A DNA stretch of 64,000 bases from Leptidea sinapis (lineage: Eukaryota > Arthropoda > Insecta > Lepidoptera > Pieridae), in NCBI RefSeq assembly GCF_905404315.1, contig NC_066272.1:9300001-9364000 (forward strand). Reading direction: 5' to 3'. The translations under genes and the position numbers were made by a program. Positions 22,851-34,164 of this stretch are shown piece by piece (position 1 is the stretch's first letter; each line of letters begins with the position of its first letter). The notes below the pieces were generated by a model. The model worked only from the letters and a program-made list of their open reading frames with translations, was not told the origin of the DNA and did not search any database.

Positions 22851-23741
22851 TGTACGCATGCAATTTTTTTATTCGTTTTTCTAAATGTGTAAAAAATTTA
22901 ATGATGTATTTAAAAATGACAAAATCTTATTATATAATTGAATCTCATAATAAGAAATTGAGAATGACAAAATAATCGCAATTTTCAAAACTTTCCGTAT
23001 ACATTGCGATTCAGCTTTGCACATACTTCCCTAATGGCGAATTTAAACCAGAGCTTTAGTTCAAAATGATTTAGAATCGAGATTGCTATATCTTCCATTA
23101 ATCCTGAAACTGCATTACAATTCTAATATCATATATCACAGAAAATGATTATATGCCACGTTCACAAAAATACCAAGCTAAACATTACACGTCATTTCAT
23201 AGGTATTGAAAAAGAAAAAATAAATATATAATAATAATATAATAATTTCAATAGAAATAAAAAGATATCCATTATCAGTTATTGAAATGTCACAAATAGG
23301 AAAAGGATTAAAATAATAATCTACGATCGCCATTTTAGGATTGCGATTGAATGTAGAGAACAACCATAAACAACTTACATTTCCCATTTAAACTCTGAAA
23401 TTGCAAACCATTCGGAAACGTATTCAACTCAAATTCTAATTATGCCAGCTCTCTGAGACACGGTAGCGTAGAATGATGTTTGTTTGTGGAACGTTATAAC
23501 GCTTTTGTAAGCTTGGTTTAAAATAACACCGACTCTACATATATTTAGCCTCAACAAAAGATAATGATCGCCTTTGTAAATAATATTTTAATTGTATGAT
23601 TTTACACCTGATTGGGTAATTTTATAATTTCGGAAAGTTACATTTAGAATAAAATAAAATTAAAAAAATCGAAAAATGGCAGTCAGTGAGAACTGCAAAC
23701 CGAAGTGAAATATTGAAATAAACTTTTATACGACTACATAG

Positions 23742-23858
23742 AGTCTCTTGCTGTTAGACAACCGATTAAAACAGGTCAGGAATATTAGTTTAGTGTGCGT
23801 GACAAGCAACGTCTTACACTCGCGATTTGTATGACACTTTGTGTTAGTGTGCGTGCAT
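23742..23858. repeat. Interspersed repeat I, copy 1
   Basis: Shared with 41067-41185: TCTCTTGCTGTTAG, CAACCGAT.AAAACAGG, TTTAGTGTGCGTGACAAGC, ACGTCTTACACTC, GATTTGTATG.CACTTTGTG. About 115 bp at ~85% identity by eye. Non-coding; class unknown. Confidence 0.65.
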
Positions 23859-24496
23859 TTCTTAAACATAGGTTTTCACAGTTGTCATAGTTTATCTAGA
23901 TAAATGATCAAGGGAAATAAATTCGGTTTCGCTTTATAGTTTTTTTTTACTAAGAGAAAAAAATCACTTACATAAGAGATGGAATCATTTAAATAAAAAA
24001 GGTTAATATTAATTTATAGTCCGGTGTAGATATGAAATATAAAATCTAGTGTGGACGCAAATACATATTTTATAATAATTACAGTTTCTAGCAAATTTGT
24101 TGAATTGTCTTTGATCAATAGAAGATTCTTTCACATTGATCAATAGAAGTATAATGCAAATCATAACTCGTTTCCAAAATATGATTATAAGACGAAAAAC
24201 AAATCAACTCTTTATAAATAATTTAATAACAACATATAAATAATATTTATAAAATTTACCGTGTTTCAAATTTTTTTCTCTTATTATTATGAAATTAAGT
24301 GAAAGGTAACTTGTACTTCAAAATCCCCATAATGTGAATAGACCCCGGCGGTGTGATTGACGCTGCTGACACAAATCAACTTCCATTACTGATTGATTTC
24401 AACATTTATTAAAATTTGAATAACGATTACTTCAGCCTTCTTCTATTATCTCTGATAAATTGCCTACAATATTAGAATGCTAATATATTCATATAT

Positions 24497-24892
24497 ATCA
24501 TCATTATCAGCCGAAAGACGTCCACTGCTGGACAAAGGCCTCCCCCAAAGATTTCCACGAGGATCGGTCCTGCGTTGCCCTTATGCAACGTATTCCGGTG
24601 ATCCTGACCAGATCGTCGGTCCATCTTGTGGGGGGCCTACCAACACTGCGTCTTCCGGTACGTGGTCGCCATTCGAGGACTTTACTGCCCCAACGGCCAT
24701 CTGTCTGTCAAACTATGTGCACTACCCACTTCCACTTCAGTTTCGCATTCATTTGGACTATGTCGGTAACTTTGGTTCTCCTACGGATCTCCTCATTTCT
24801 GATTCGATCTCGCAGGGAAACTCCGCGGAAAACTAACTATAGCCCTCTGCATTGCCCTCTGAGCGACCATGAGCTTTCCCATAAGGCCCACA
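24497..24892 (-). pseudogene. RTE-like LINE, C-terminal fragment
   Basis: On the minus strand the segment reads WSL/GLMGKLMVAQRAM-like sequence near 24870, a GRR-rich closing domain and the IAGIRW-like block, ending in a TGATGATATATATG tail at 24497. It matches the copy at 1497-1900. Both plus-strand frames (24477 and 24583) are shadows. The 5' part of the element is missing. Confidence 0.78.
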
Positions 24893-25014
24893 TCATATAT
24901 ATATGTAATATTATCTCTTTTCTTACATCAACAAGTGAGTCTGATAGGAGGGATGGTAAACTATTTTAAAACAATTATAAATAAGTCATGTTTAGAAATA
25001 CATAAATAGACAAA

Positions 25015-25350
25015 TTAAATTTGAACACAAAATTTATGAACGATGCGGGACTCGAACCCGCGACGTCTCGCGTTCCGTGCGAGCGCTCTTCAACTGAGTT
25101 AACCGCTCGAGTGACGTAACATTCATAAATCTTGATATGTCTTGTTCATTATTCTCAGGTTGTGACTTCATCTACAGGATCTACTTTACATTAATTGATA
25201 ACCTGCTCGAAACCAATATTTGCATATTAGGAAATTGACTTGAGATATTGCTCTTTCCACAGAATAGGTAGAAGACATAACTGTTCTGTGGCTCTTTCCA
25301 ATCTAAACAATTTGTTATTTATATTTTTAAAGTGATAACCCTCACTTCGC
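25015..25350 (-). repeat. Family E repeat with tRNA-like core, copy 2
   Basis: The minus-strand order is: TCACTTTAAAAAT and a TTAGATTGGAAAG segment (with a ~50 bp insertion containing an ACAGAATAGGTAGAAG / CTGTTCTGTGG inverted repeat at 25250-25300), CTCAAGTCAATTTCC, TAATATGCAAATATTGG, AGTAGATCCTGTAGATG, CCTGAGAAT, then the tRNA-like core and its AAATTTTGTGTTCAAATTT flank. This is the best complete unit together with copy 3. Confidence 0.78.
25038..25108 (-). tRNA. tRNA-like cloverleaf, 71 nt
   Basis: All four arms can pair: acceptor GAGCGGT/ATCGTTC (two G-T), D arm ACTC..GAGC (worn), anticodon stem CTCGC/GCGAG with a seven-base loop ACGGAAC, and T arm GCGGG TTCGAGT CCCGC. Position 33 is C instead of the near-universal U, no CCA is encoded, and the unit is one of a repeated family. 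I therefore read it as a tRNA-derived repeat and not a working tRNA; if it were one, the triplet would be GGA (Ser). Confidence 0.5.
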
Positions 25351-27540
25351 GGATTCATTAAACAAACTATATTGAGGAGGAACAACTCTGTTTTTTCGTT
25401 ATTTCCTTGAAAACGATGCATTACATTGTATTTAGAGAGGTACCATTATAATTGTGGACTCATCTCTACAATATTATTATATGAAGCTCTATCAATATAT
25501 TTTACAATATTCTTTACCTCCAAATTCATGCTAAGAGATATTTTATCCAACCCTAAAAGACTTCACATGAAGAAGAAGGAAATAAAATTCATAAACGAAC
25601 TGAGGTATTTTGATTAAAAAGAAACCAATTTTATTCACCCAGTTTTGAACAAAATCAATCAGAATATATTATCTGAATGGCGCTACACTCGGAGCAGGCC
25701 GATTTTTACAATTCATATCACAATTGAGAATATTAATGGATTGTTTAATTTTTATTTGAGGGTAGGCGAATAAAATTTTTTTCCCATAAGATGTATGGGA
25801 TTGAAAATCTAATAAGAAATAAAACAAATAAGTTATTAACTTGATTTATTGTTATCGTAATACTCATCTAAGTTAAAATAAAAAGTACATTCGATCACAC
25901 TTCTCGAGGTGCTTCACTCATCTAAGAAACAATATGATGGTCGGTTAAGCATGTTTTGCCCCGGGTGTGGCTCGGTCGGTATCCATTCAGCCAGAGCGTA
26001 GGGGAGGCTCTATCTCTAAACCCACCACTGACAGTTAATTTTCTTTTGTCACAATATATTGCGACATATTCAGTATTCCGTGAAGTAAATAAATAAAAAT
26101 AAGACTGTCTTAAAGAAATAATATGCCTTGCCATTCATTCCGCCATAACAAAACTAAAACTCAAAATTTGATGTTTGGTACTTGGATGATGGTACTGTTC
26201 TGTTTTAGATGATTTGAAAGTTGTCATTGTAAGTTTTAGCTCAATCGGCATTGAGTTAATTTTTTCGAAATGCGAACTTTTTATTGGCGAAAATTTCCAA
26301 ATTTCAGACGGGTCGATATTACCAATAAATCAACATTTATATACTGTACATCAGGCAGTCTGTTCCTATCGCTTTCACCAAGGTGTCAGGTGGAGGTGAA
26401 TAGTGAAGCAACCGCCCATAGACATTTACAACACCAGGAGTCAAGAGATCTCGGGAAAATTGTATCCAATAGGTTATGTAGTCATAATTCTTGAACTACT
26501 GGATCAAACTGACTGAAATTTGAAATATAGGTACGGTGTCTATGTAATGCCTGCTTGGTTACTGAAAATTCAGAAAGTTGTGGATTTCAGAAATTGTGGA
26601 TAGAACTTCTAAAACTAGAACTTTAAGGGGGTCGAAAATGACCTGAACTGCTTCGAGAAAAGGATGGTCCCCGTGCCGCATGTTTTTGCACTCCCGTGCA
26701 ACTACATCGTATAAAAGAAGTTTTACTATAGACCACTCTGTTAAAAGATCGGTTTAAAGAACTTTAATTTCTCTTTAAGACTGTCGTCACTTACATGAGA
26801 ACATAAAATCAGTGAGTGAGAGGTGAATTTGCTCATTGCTGCTTTCCGGTATTTAAGGCGGTGGTCCAAGTTACAAGATATAGTTTATTGTTATTATGGT
26901 AAGATGTTTTTATTCATTGCTTTGTAAATGATATAGCAGCCTTTAAGATATGCGTGATCACATTCGCGTCGACTTGAAAACTTTCTTCATATATTTCGTC
27001 GGTTAAAGAACAAACATCAATATAGAAAATGCTTGTTCCACAATGTACATCTTCTTTATCAGCCGGTTCGAGCAAAACTAATAATCACAAGTATAAGTTA
27101 GTCTGAATACTAACTTAGATGAAACATTGAATATACCTACATATATATCTAAGGTATTCTCAGATAGCCGCTAGTCTTGTTACGCAACTGAAATGGGTGG
27201 CTATTTCGCCTGAAATAATATTTTGTATTTAATATTGTTGTCTACAGGTGGTTTGTGTTACTAAGATTGTTATATCAGTCATTGTTTAAATACGGTTGAA
27301 ATATTAACTTGTAAATTACTGCTCCAGTACTGTATCAACACCTGGGGCAGTTGGCACGTGCCGACTGGCTAGTTAACAACATTCCGATACTTACCACAGT
27401 TACCAAGTATAAATTAGCATTTGAATAAGAATTGAATTTATATTTTTTTTATTATTAATTATTTTTTGGAAATTTCGTAATGTGAATTTTGCATATCACA
27501 TTACAATCAATTATTGAATTACAATCATTAATTTTCTTTC
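25351..27540. other. 2.2 kb, no supportable gene
   Basis: AT-rich sequence with short frames (63-74 codons at 25426, 26214 and 26270) lacking motifs. Parts such as ACTACTGGATCAAACTGACTG (26494-26515) resemble the repetitive text of Helitron-like elements, but not enough to call. A small GC patch lies at 26660-26705. Confidence 0.45.
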
Positions 27541-27608
27541 AAGTCGGTTTGGCCGCGCGGTCCAAGCAGGTCCAAGAAAGTCGAGTGTATGTTCGAACCC
27601 CACACGCC
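27541..27608 (+). tRNA. tRNA-like fragment (Leu/Ser-type arm order)
   Basis: GTCGGTTTGGCCGCGCGGTCCAAGC resembles the acceptor plus D arm of type II tRNAs (A-box TGGCCGCGCGG). TGTTCGAACCCCACA provides a B box, and the ends GTCGG/CCTGAC pair partly. The anticodon arm is not clear. A tRNA pseudogene or SINE head; family B follows after 30 bp. Confidence 0.4.
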
Positions 27609-27638
27609 TGACTAAGGGTTTTTTAACACATTATTTTA

Positions 27639-27887
27639 CCAGTGGGAGCCTCCTTTGCACAGGATGCCGGATAGATGAGCGTAAGCATTATTGTGTTACG
27701 GTCTGAGGGCGCCGTAGCTAGTGAAATTACTGGGCAAATGAGACTTAACATCTTAGTAGTGCCACTCAGAATTTTTGAGTATTTCAAGAATCCTAAGCGG
27801 CATTGCATTGTAGTGGGCAGGGCGTATCAATTACCATCAGCTGAGCGTTCTGCTCACCTCGTCCCTATTTTCAAGAAAAAAAAATTA
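27639..27887 (+). mobile_element. Family B element, shortened copy
   Basis: CCAGTGGGAGCCTCC start and TATTTTCAAGAAAAAAAAA end, but with ~60 bp missing between GGATGCCGGATAGAT and GTAAGCATTATTG, removing the GGCGCC box. The 3' half is well kept. Confidence 0.83.
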
Positions 27888-28246
27888 TAAATAATTAAAG
27901 CTGATATTAATATATATTATTCGTTTCACTTGCATCGTGGTTTCAAAATCACACAATTTCTTCTTTTATGCAACAACTCACGAGAAGATATACTAATCAT
28001 CACCCATACTCACTTATGGTTCCTCAATTATCACAGGAGCGTTTCCAGTCATGCAGGTGTACGGTTTTTTTGGAGTGAAAACTTCTTAAGACGCTTTTAG
28101 TACTTAATTATGTGGCTGAGATGTCACTCTTGTTCGAATGAGGTATGCTTCAGTTAATTTGAACATGTCCAAAGATCTAATAAATTGGTTGATGGTTGAA
28201 TCTAGATAAACTATCGTCATAAATCATGCTTGTAACTATAGATATT

Positions 28247-28600
28247 CACAAATAAAATTTGAAAAACAAAATTTTATGAACGACGCGGGATTCGAACCCA
28301 CGATCTCCGGCGTTCTGTGCCGGTGCTCTAAACCACTGAGCCAACCGTTCGATTACCGACTCGTTATAAAATTCTGTTTGCTTTGTTCAACTCTCAGGTT
28401 GTGGCTTTATCTACAGGATCCACTTTACAGTTGATCATCTGCTCAATCCCAATATTTGCATATTAGGAAATTGACTTGAGATGTCGCTCTTGTAAATCTA
28501 AACAATTTGTTATGTTTTTAAAGTGATAACAATCACTTCTAGGATTAATACACAAATAAAATTTGAAAAACAAAATTTAAAATTAAAAATTATAATTAAC
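28247..28600 (-). repeat. Family E repeat with tRNA-like core, start of a tandem
   Basis: The unit's left boundary words (CACAAATAAAATTTG and the AAAACAAAATTT that follows) at 28247 recur at 28551. So one complete unit of 304 bp is followed by the start of a second, which then dissolves into AAATTA repeats (28575-28640). Internal order matches copy 2. Confidence 0.8.
28278..28350 (-). tRNA. tRNA-like cloverleaf, 73 nt
   Basis: Acceptor GAACGGT/GTCGTTC (with G-T pairs), D arm GCTC..GAGC, anticodon stem CCGGC/GCCGG around loop ACAGAAC, and T arm TGGGTTCGAATCCC. Compared with the core at 25038-25108, the anticodon stem differs on both sides yet still pairs. Position 33 is again C. Same interpretation: tRNA-derived repeat core, possibly transcribed by pol III (A- and B-box-like words intact). 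Confidence 0.5.
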
Positions 28601-28640
28601 AAATTATAAATATTATAATAAACAAAATTAAAAATTATAG

Positions 28641-29547
28641 ATATTCAACTCTCTAGGCACAACTATCATTTGGCAATGAAAGTGGGCGGGAGTAACGCAG
28701 GTCCAAGAAAGAAAGCGAGGGTAAGTTTGACTACTGATTTGTGAATATCTAATAAAATTACCTTTTCGATGTATTGCTGAATAATTGACAGAAAGTTATA
28801 TAAAATAAAAAAAAACAAGAGACGACTAAAACAAACATTACATTTACGCCAAGCACTTCCTTGATTCCCGTAAAATAAGGTTACATTGAATATATAGTTT
28901 GTCCTTTGGGTTGGCGTGAAATGGGTTTAAGTTAACATATTCAAAATTGAGTTATAGAATTGACTCAAGTATACTAGCGAACTAGCACGGCAACAACTTA
29001 ATGTTATTTGTAATAGCTACAAAATAACCGTATGTTTATAATATATTGTTGATAAAGAAAATATTGTTGCAAATAAATAATCTACTTCTTTCTTTTCTTT
29101 TCTTTTTCCATCATTTGTTGTAATTGTTCACTTTGTTTGTGTTACATGCTTAGTCATAGTAATGGTAAGTAATATTATATTGAATAGTTATGTAAAATTC
29201 TCATGTAAGCGATTTGATGTGAAATGTTATGAGCATAAATGTCTTTAAGCCGACTTAATAAATTAAGTTAAACAACAATTTAACTTATAGCTCCTTCGTA
29301 GTAATCAAAGTTTGTTTTAGGATTTCACAGTGTATTTTGTAAAAATCCGGTAAATCTTGCTGCACGGAAAATGTAGGTTGAAGCTCAAGACTTATCGGGA
29401 AAATCTAATTACTTTGCTGCCAATCCCCACGCTGTTTATCTAAGTTTGGTTGATTTAATTCTATTTAATCTCAGTTAATTGCTACATAATGAATGATCAT
29501 TGATTTTGTGGAGAATGCGTGACCGGATCGGTTTTCATCATTATGCA
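28641..29547. other. No gene; AT-rich with a pyrimidine tract
   Basis: A CTTTCTTTTCTTTTCTTT-type tract lies at 29088-29112. Words CAGGTCCAAGAAAG at 28699 repeat part of 27567-27580. Otherwise nothing recognisable. Confidence 0.45.
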
Positions 29548-29858
29548 CCAGTGGGAGGCCCTTTGCTCAGGATGCCGGCTAGTTTATAGGTACCACAACG
29601 GCGCCTATTTCTGCCGTGAAGCAGTAATGTGTAAGCATTACTGTGTTTCGGTCTGAAGGGCGCCGTAGCTAGTGAAATTACTGGGCAAATGAGACTTAAC
29701 GTCTATCGTTTCAAGGTGACGACCGCAATTGTATTGCCGCTCAGAATTTATTTTTGTTCAAGATTCATGAGCGGCACTACATTGTAATGGCCAGAGCATA
29801 TCAATTACCATCAACTGAACGTCCTGCTCGTCTCGTCCCTTATTTTCAGTAAAAAAAG
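29548..29858 (+). mobile_element. Family B element, near full length
   Basis: CCAGTGGGAGGCCC start, intact CAGTAATG..CATTACTG stem, GGGCGCCGTAGCTAGTG, worn GCCGCTCAG..ATGAGCGGC stem, and TTATTTTCAGTAAAAAAA end; ~311 bp. One of the clearest copies. Confidence 0.87.
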
Positions 29859-30479
29859 GGTGGCCAACTAATAAATTCACTTATATTATTAAATTTCACT
29901 AACAAGTCTTATCAACTGCCATTTTAATTAAATTTTTACGACCGTGTTAGATGTTGAAAACCCTCGAGAAAGCAAACAAAACTAGTAAATATTATTAATT
30001 TAAAGTTTGTAAAGTATATAGTGGTATCCAGGAACTCTGTTCGGATAATCCTACTTCTAAAGTCACAAACACGTATTTGAAACGCCCAAAATTCGCTTGC
30101 GACAGTCTTCAAACATATTTAAAGCTATGGGGTGGTATTTACTGATAATATGTGTTATATATTTTTGATTTTTTTCATGAATCAACAAAAATCCAAATAA
30201 GGCACTCAAATTATTATTATAAAAATATCTAAACGAAAGATCTAAAAAATTTATCTTCCCTTTAATAATTAGCATCTCAAAAGCATTATATTCAGAATAG
30301 CTCTCAACTAGTTCGGAGAATTTCTGAAAAACTAAAATTTTTCTATTGAATATATAAAATAACTTAGGTATCTGTTTTCCTGATCCGTGGTGACTTAAAA
30401 GTTTTTAATAAGTAATGAAAATAATACTGTATATAGTGTTATAATATCAATATAATTAATTAATTTTAAATTTATATTC

Positions 30480-30571
30480 ACGATTGCATTTAAAATCACT
30501 TATGGAACGTTAAAAACTAGCACCATTCGAAAATATATAAGTCAGACCTGATTAAGAAACTCAGCGGGCTT
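30480..30571 (-). mobile_element. LINE family D 3' tail, interrupted
   Basis: AAAATCACTTATGGAACG, a CATTCGAAAA block and AAACTCAGCGGGCTTTTTT match the family D tail at 21785-21888. It stops exactly where family G begins (30572), and coding sequence of the same LINE resumes at ~30885. Confidence 0.72.
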
Positions 30572-30880
30572 TTTTAAAGTGAAAACTTCTTTAACATCGT
30601 TGTGATTTCAAAGTCGATGAAACAAGCATTATACAGTGTTTTGATACCAGGCGATCACAGTTGAAGAAGTAATTGTCTATTTATGAGCGAATATTCCAAT
30701 ATTCTGACGTCATGCGCACGACACATTGCTACATAGACACCAGGAGAACATGAATATGGTAGCGGTGACAGTAATGTCTATTATATCATAGCGGTTGAAA
30801 TCATGTGTCATGCTAGCATGTACCAGGACTTCATATGTAGATTAGACGTTCATGAACAATGCAAGTCTCTTAAAAGTATA
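30572..30880. mobile_element. Repeat family G, copy 3, nested in LINE D
   Basis: AAAGTGAAAACTTCTTTAAC start, CAGTGTTTTGATACCAGG, TATTCTGACGTCATGCGC, AACATGAATATGGTAGCGG, TTCATATGTAGATTAGACG end. The segment of LINE D equivalent to 21889-22090 is absent at this site, so the insertion was accompanied by loss or replacement of target sequence. Confidence 0.68.
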
Positions 30881-30884
30881 ATAT

Positions 30885-31130
30885 ACATCTTCCAACTAAA
30901 CACTAACTCGGCTTCACGAGTAGAAGGCATAAACTTATGTTTGTTCCTAGTGTTAATATCATGATTATCACAGTTTCTAACATTATGAAGAATTAATTGA
31001 TATGCAACAGTTAAAATTTTTATCTCTTTAAATTGTTCTCTTAATGATTCTTTAAGACCTAGGTTACAATAAAATCGTGAAAAGCCCTCTTCTGCAACAC
31101 AAAGATTATATTAATATCGACTGCACTGCC
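30885..31130 (-). pseudogene. LINE family D reverse transcriptase, C-terminal part
   Basis: The minus strand from 31130 reads LMGQCSRY, then after one stop AEEGFSRFYCNLGLKESLR, EQFKEIKILTVAYQLIL, and NTRNKHKFMPSTR. The GLKESLR..FKEIKILTVA pattern is typical of the post-catalytic region of Jockey/CR1-like polymerases (from memory). One nonsense codon and loss of the N-terminal side make it a pseudogene. Confidence 0.75.
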
Positions 31131-31604
31131 CCATAAGAATATACCATAGGAAAAAATCAAAAAGTTTAACAAAAATTATGACAAAAATAAAACTGCGTAT
31201 AAACTATAGTATAGATAATAAATTAAAAATATCTGGGTATGCTTAAGACAATACGACTCAAGTTCATCCAGGTGAGGTTAATAATACGAAATACAAAAAC
31301 GAGCGAGTTTCGCTACGACTAGACCCAAGCATGACGGATGAGTCTCATTCAATAGGTACAAAATAAATTGCTCAGCTCGCTTAACCAAAAATAAACTTCA
31401 AATTCACGTTAAATGAACCGAGGTGTTTAATTATAATCAAAATAAATTTATCAGTCTCCTTTGTTTTCTACCTGTTTCCTACCAATCTATTGTGATGTAA
31501 ATTCTGATTTTGCGAAGAAAATTCAGTCAAAGGTTTGCATGGAATCGATAAATGAATTCCAATTTACTGGGCTTGTTAAATCCTCTTTCGGTTATCTGTT
31601 ATGT

Positions 31605-31735
31605 GAAATTTATGTAGGTTGGTAATCGTCCAACTTATAGGGACCCATCAATTGGTCCTTAAACTCGATAAGCTTGATGAGTTTGACTGAGGTTCTGTTT
31701 TCAGCATTATGACCGTGAATTGTCAACTGTTACTT
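31605..31735. repeat. Interspersed repeat L, copy 2
   Basis: Ordered match to 270-375 (TGTAGGTTGGTAATCGTCC, CATCAATTGG, CTTAAACTCG, CAGCATTATG). Degenerate and non-coding. Confidence 0.4.
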
Positions 31736-31922
31736 GAACTAAAAACCTGCCCTTTACCAGCTCATTCACCATAAACCTTAGTGAGTCATGTAAGATTTGA
31801 TTTTGAATATAACTTTTCAAGGCTGAAGAACTTATTGGGGGAGAATACATTTTGTAATCGCTTACAAATCAGCACTATCATACACGTTATCTATCCATAA
31901 ACTTGCATCGCTTGAAATTATG

Positions 31923-32195
31923 TTTTTTTTTATGATAATAAGGGACGAGACGAGCTGGACGTTCAGCTGTTGGTAATTGATACACCCTGCCCATCACAAT
32001 GCTTTTGCAGGATTATTGAAAAACCCAAAAATTCTGAGAAGCATTACAACTGCACTCGTCACCTTAAGACATAAGTTGTCCATTCTCATTTGCCCAGTAA
32101 TTTCACTTGCTACGGCGCCCTTCAGACCGAAACACTGCTTACACATTACTGCTTAACGGCAGACATCCTGTGCAAAGAAGCCTCCTCCCACTGGT
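31923..32195 (-). mobile_element. Family B element with internal deletion
   Basis: Poly-A end (poly-T at 31923-31931), the GGGACGAGACGAGC complement of the tail, GGCGCCCTTCAGACCG, and the CCTCCTCCCACTGG 5' end are present. About 30 bp around the GGCGCCTATTTC box are missing near 32158. Confidence 0.83.
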
Positions 32196-33009
32196 AAAAC
32201 TCGTCATTATTTATTTTACCACTTAGGAAGTGTCTCTCGCGCAAACTATTCAGTTTAGAAAAAAATGATGTTTTGAAAAATCAATCTCATTTTTGAAGAC
32301 CTATCCATAGATCCCGCTCATCTCGATCACGTTTGGGTTTGATGAAAAAAAAAATTGAGTTTCAGATCTGAGTATGTAGAACCCCCAAAATTTTGTTTTT
32401 TTTTCTATTTTTCTGTAGAAATCTTAATGCGGTTCACAGAATACATCTACTTACCAAGTTTCAACAGCATAGTTCTTATAGTTTCGGAAAAAAGTGGCAA
32501 ACAGACATGACGAATCTATAAAGGTTCCGTTTTTTGCCATTGAGCTACGGAACCCTAAAAAGACACACCCCTTGAAACCGCTATCGTTGAAAATTAAATG
32601 GGATCGCTCGTAGTGAACGACCACCTCGGAAAGTGGTCATAAAGTTAGTAGCAAGTGCAAAATACCTACTTAGTGGGATTGGTTTCCTGATAGTAGTGAT
32701 AACAGCTGTGATCAATTCATATTTTTTTATTGAAGTGGTTAAGAGTATGATGCATACATCATGTTTTAAATTCTTATAAGAGTTGTAGAAACTATTTATT
32801 TAGATTACTTTACTTGCAATTTTCATTGTTTTAGTTTTTACTGAAATGAATATCAAATACCATTCATTTTGATGTAGATTGATTTAATACTCTTACTTTC
32901 ATTGTTGTAGATAGTATTTTACGTCATTAGTAATTTTTACTGTCGTGCTGATATTCAATAAATTGTCTCGAGTTAAATGACTGTCGTTATGTAATAGCTG
33001 CATAACTTT
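32196..33009. other. No gene seen
   Basis: The text GAAATCTTAATGCGGTTCAC..TACCAAGTTTCAACAGCATAG (32426-32475) and CCATTGAGCTACGGAACCC (32536-32555) reads like an old interspersed repeat, but I find no second copy in the window. Confidence 0.4.
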
Positions 33010-33245
33010 TAGTAAAGTCAAATTCAAATAAACTCTATTCAATTCGGCTTAGACTAAGCGCTTTGGAATGGTCATTATAAATATTTCTTTTAAATTACTG
33101 AATCGACCATATCGTAAGTAGTTAAGCTCGTGAGAAGAACAGACAAGAAACTCAACGGCCACTCTTTTCAATCAAATAGAGCATTTTACAATGGCTGTAA
33201 TATACAAAGCAAATTATTTTGTAAGGTACAGCATCCAATATATGA
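33010..33245 (-). mobile_element. LINE family D-related 3' tail, diverged
   Basis: GTCAAATTCAAATAAACTC, GTCATTATAAATATTTC, CTCGTGAGAAGAACAGACAAG and AAACTCAACGGCCACTCTTTT follow the family D tail order (compare 21760-21900), with a CTCAACGGC variant of CTCAGCGGGC. Probably a subfamily. Confidence 0.5.
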
Positions 33246-33436
33246 ATCGTGTTAAAACAATATTAATTATTTCATAAAAAGTAATAAACTGTATAAATAT
33301 AAATTATCTTATATTAGATGCATCAACCTTTAGAGCTTTAATTCATTGTTTTTGTAAGGATGCTTCGAAAACACAATGGTCGTGATTACTGTCATAATTA
33401 GTAATAGCATATACAATGATTTATTAACGATAACAG

Positions 33437-33469
33437 GTCGACCTGGCACCACAAGCAGCACCCGTTCAC
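33437..33469 (+). other. Possible 33 nt microexon
   Basis: A 33 nt GC-rich segment sits between a good acceptor (TTATTAACGATAACAG, with a branch-point-like TTAAC) and a strong donor (CAC|GTAAGTATT). Read in one frame it would be VDLAPQAAPVH; 33 nt keeps phase. Part of it, with the preceding TAACAGG, resembles 44806-44840. No neighbouring exon is identifiable, so its gene is unknown. Strand is inferred from the splice sites. Confidence 0.3.
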
Positions 33470-33479
33470 GTAAGTATTA

Positions 33480-34164
33480 TATTTTCAGCAAATCCAGTTT
33501 CCCAAACCTTATCCCCGCGTACATATTTTATTATTCAATTTAAACCTAGACCGTACTTATTTGCGTTTTGAATTCTTAAATACGGTCTAAAATTGAGGGA
33601 TTTTTATGGAAAGTATGGAAATTTTATTACCCTAACTTGTTTGTTGTATTTAGCTAATTCTATTTGTTAACATCGCTAAAATTAAGGCTAACATTAACAA
33701 GGAAATTAATCTAGTGCTAACATGTATTAATTGTCCATTATATAATGTAAATTCTTATGAATATAATCCAAAAATAATCTAAGGCGGACTGGATTTTTAG
33801 CTCCTGTATTACCTGCCACCATTCAGTATTCACGCACGTGGAATCGTAAAACATTCGTCACTCTAGAAAATTCTGAAGCTAACGAGGAAGGATTTATATT
33901 TATCGTTACCTAAATCTAGTACGACGTAAACATATAAACAACTCATTTACACCCTCTTGAGAGAAGTAAAATATTTTGGTATGAAAGCAGTGAACAGAGT
34001 ACGAGTTTTGAATTTGTAATAAGAATATACAATATTTTTGAGCTACGCTCTTCAGGCATTACCTTAGTCTGCCAACTTTATCGTTGCTTTCACATCTGTA
34101 TAGTTTTCCGGGCTTTAAATTAAGTAAATTTTACATGCCAATATAACAATATTGTAGAACAATA
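33480..34164. other. No recognisable feature
   Basis: AT-rich sequence downstream of the possible microexon; nothing supportable, consistent with intron or intergenic DNA. Confidence 0.4.

Noticed and set aside
23178..23387. 69-codon minus frame with hydrophobic run
   Set aside because: AT-rich composition makes Phe/Ile/Leu runs expected; no start context or homology.
25038..28350. Genuine tRNA-Ser genes
   Set aside because: C at position 33, embedding in a dispersed 304 bp repeat, and degenerate sister copies argue for a tRNA-derived repeat.
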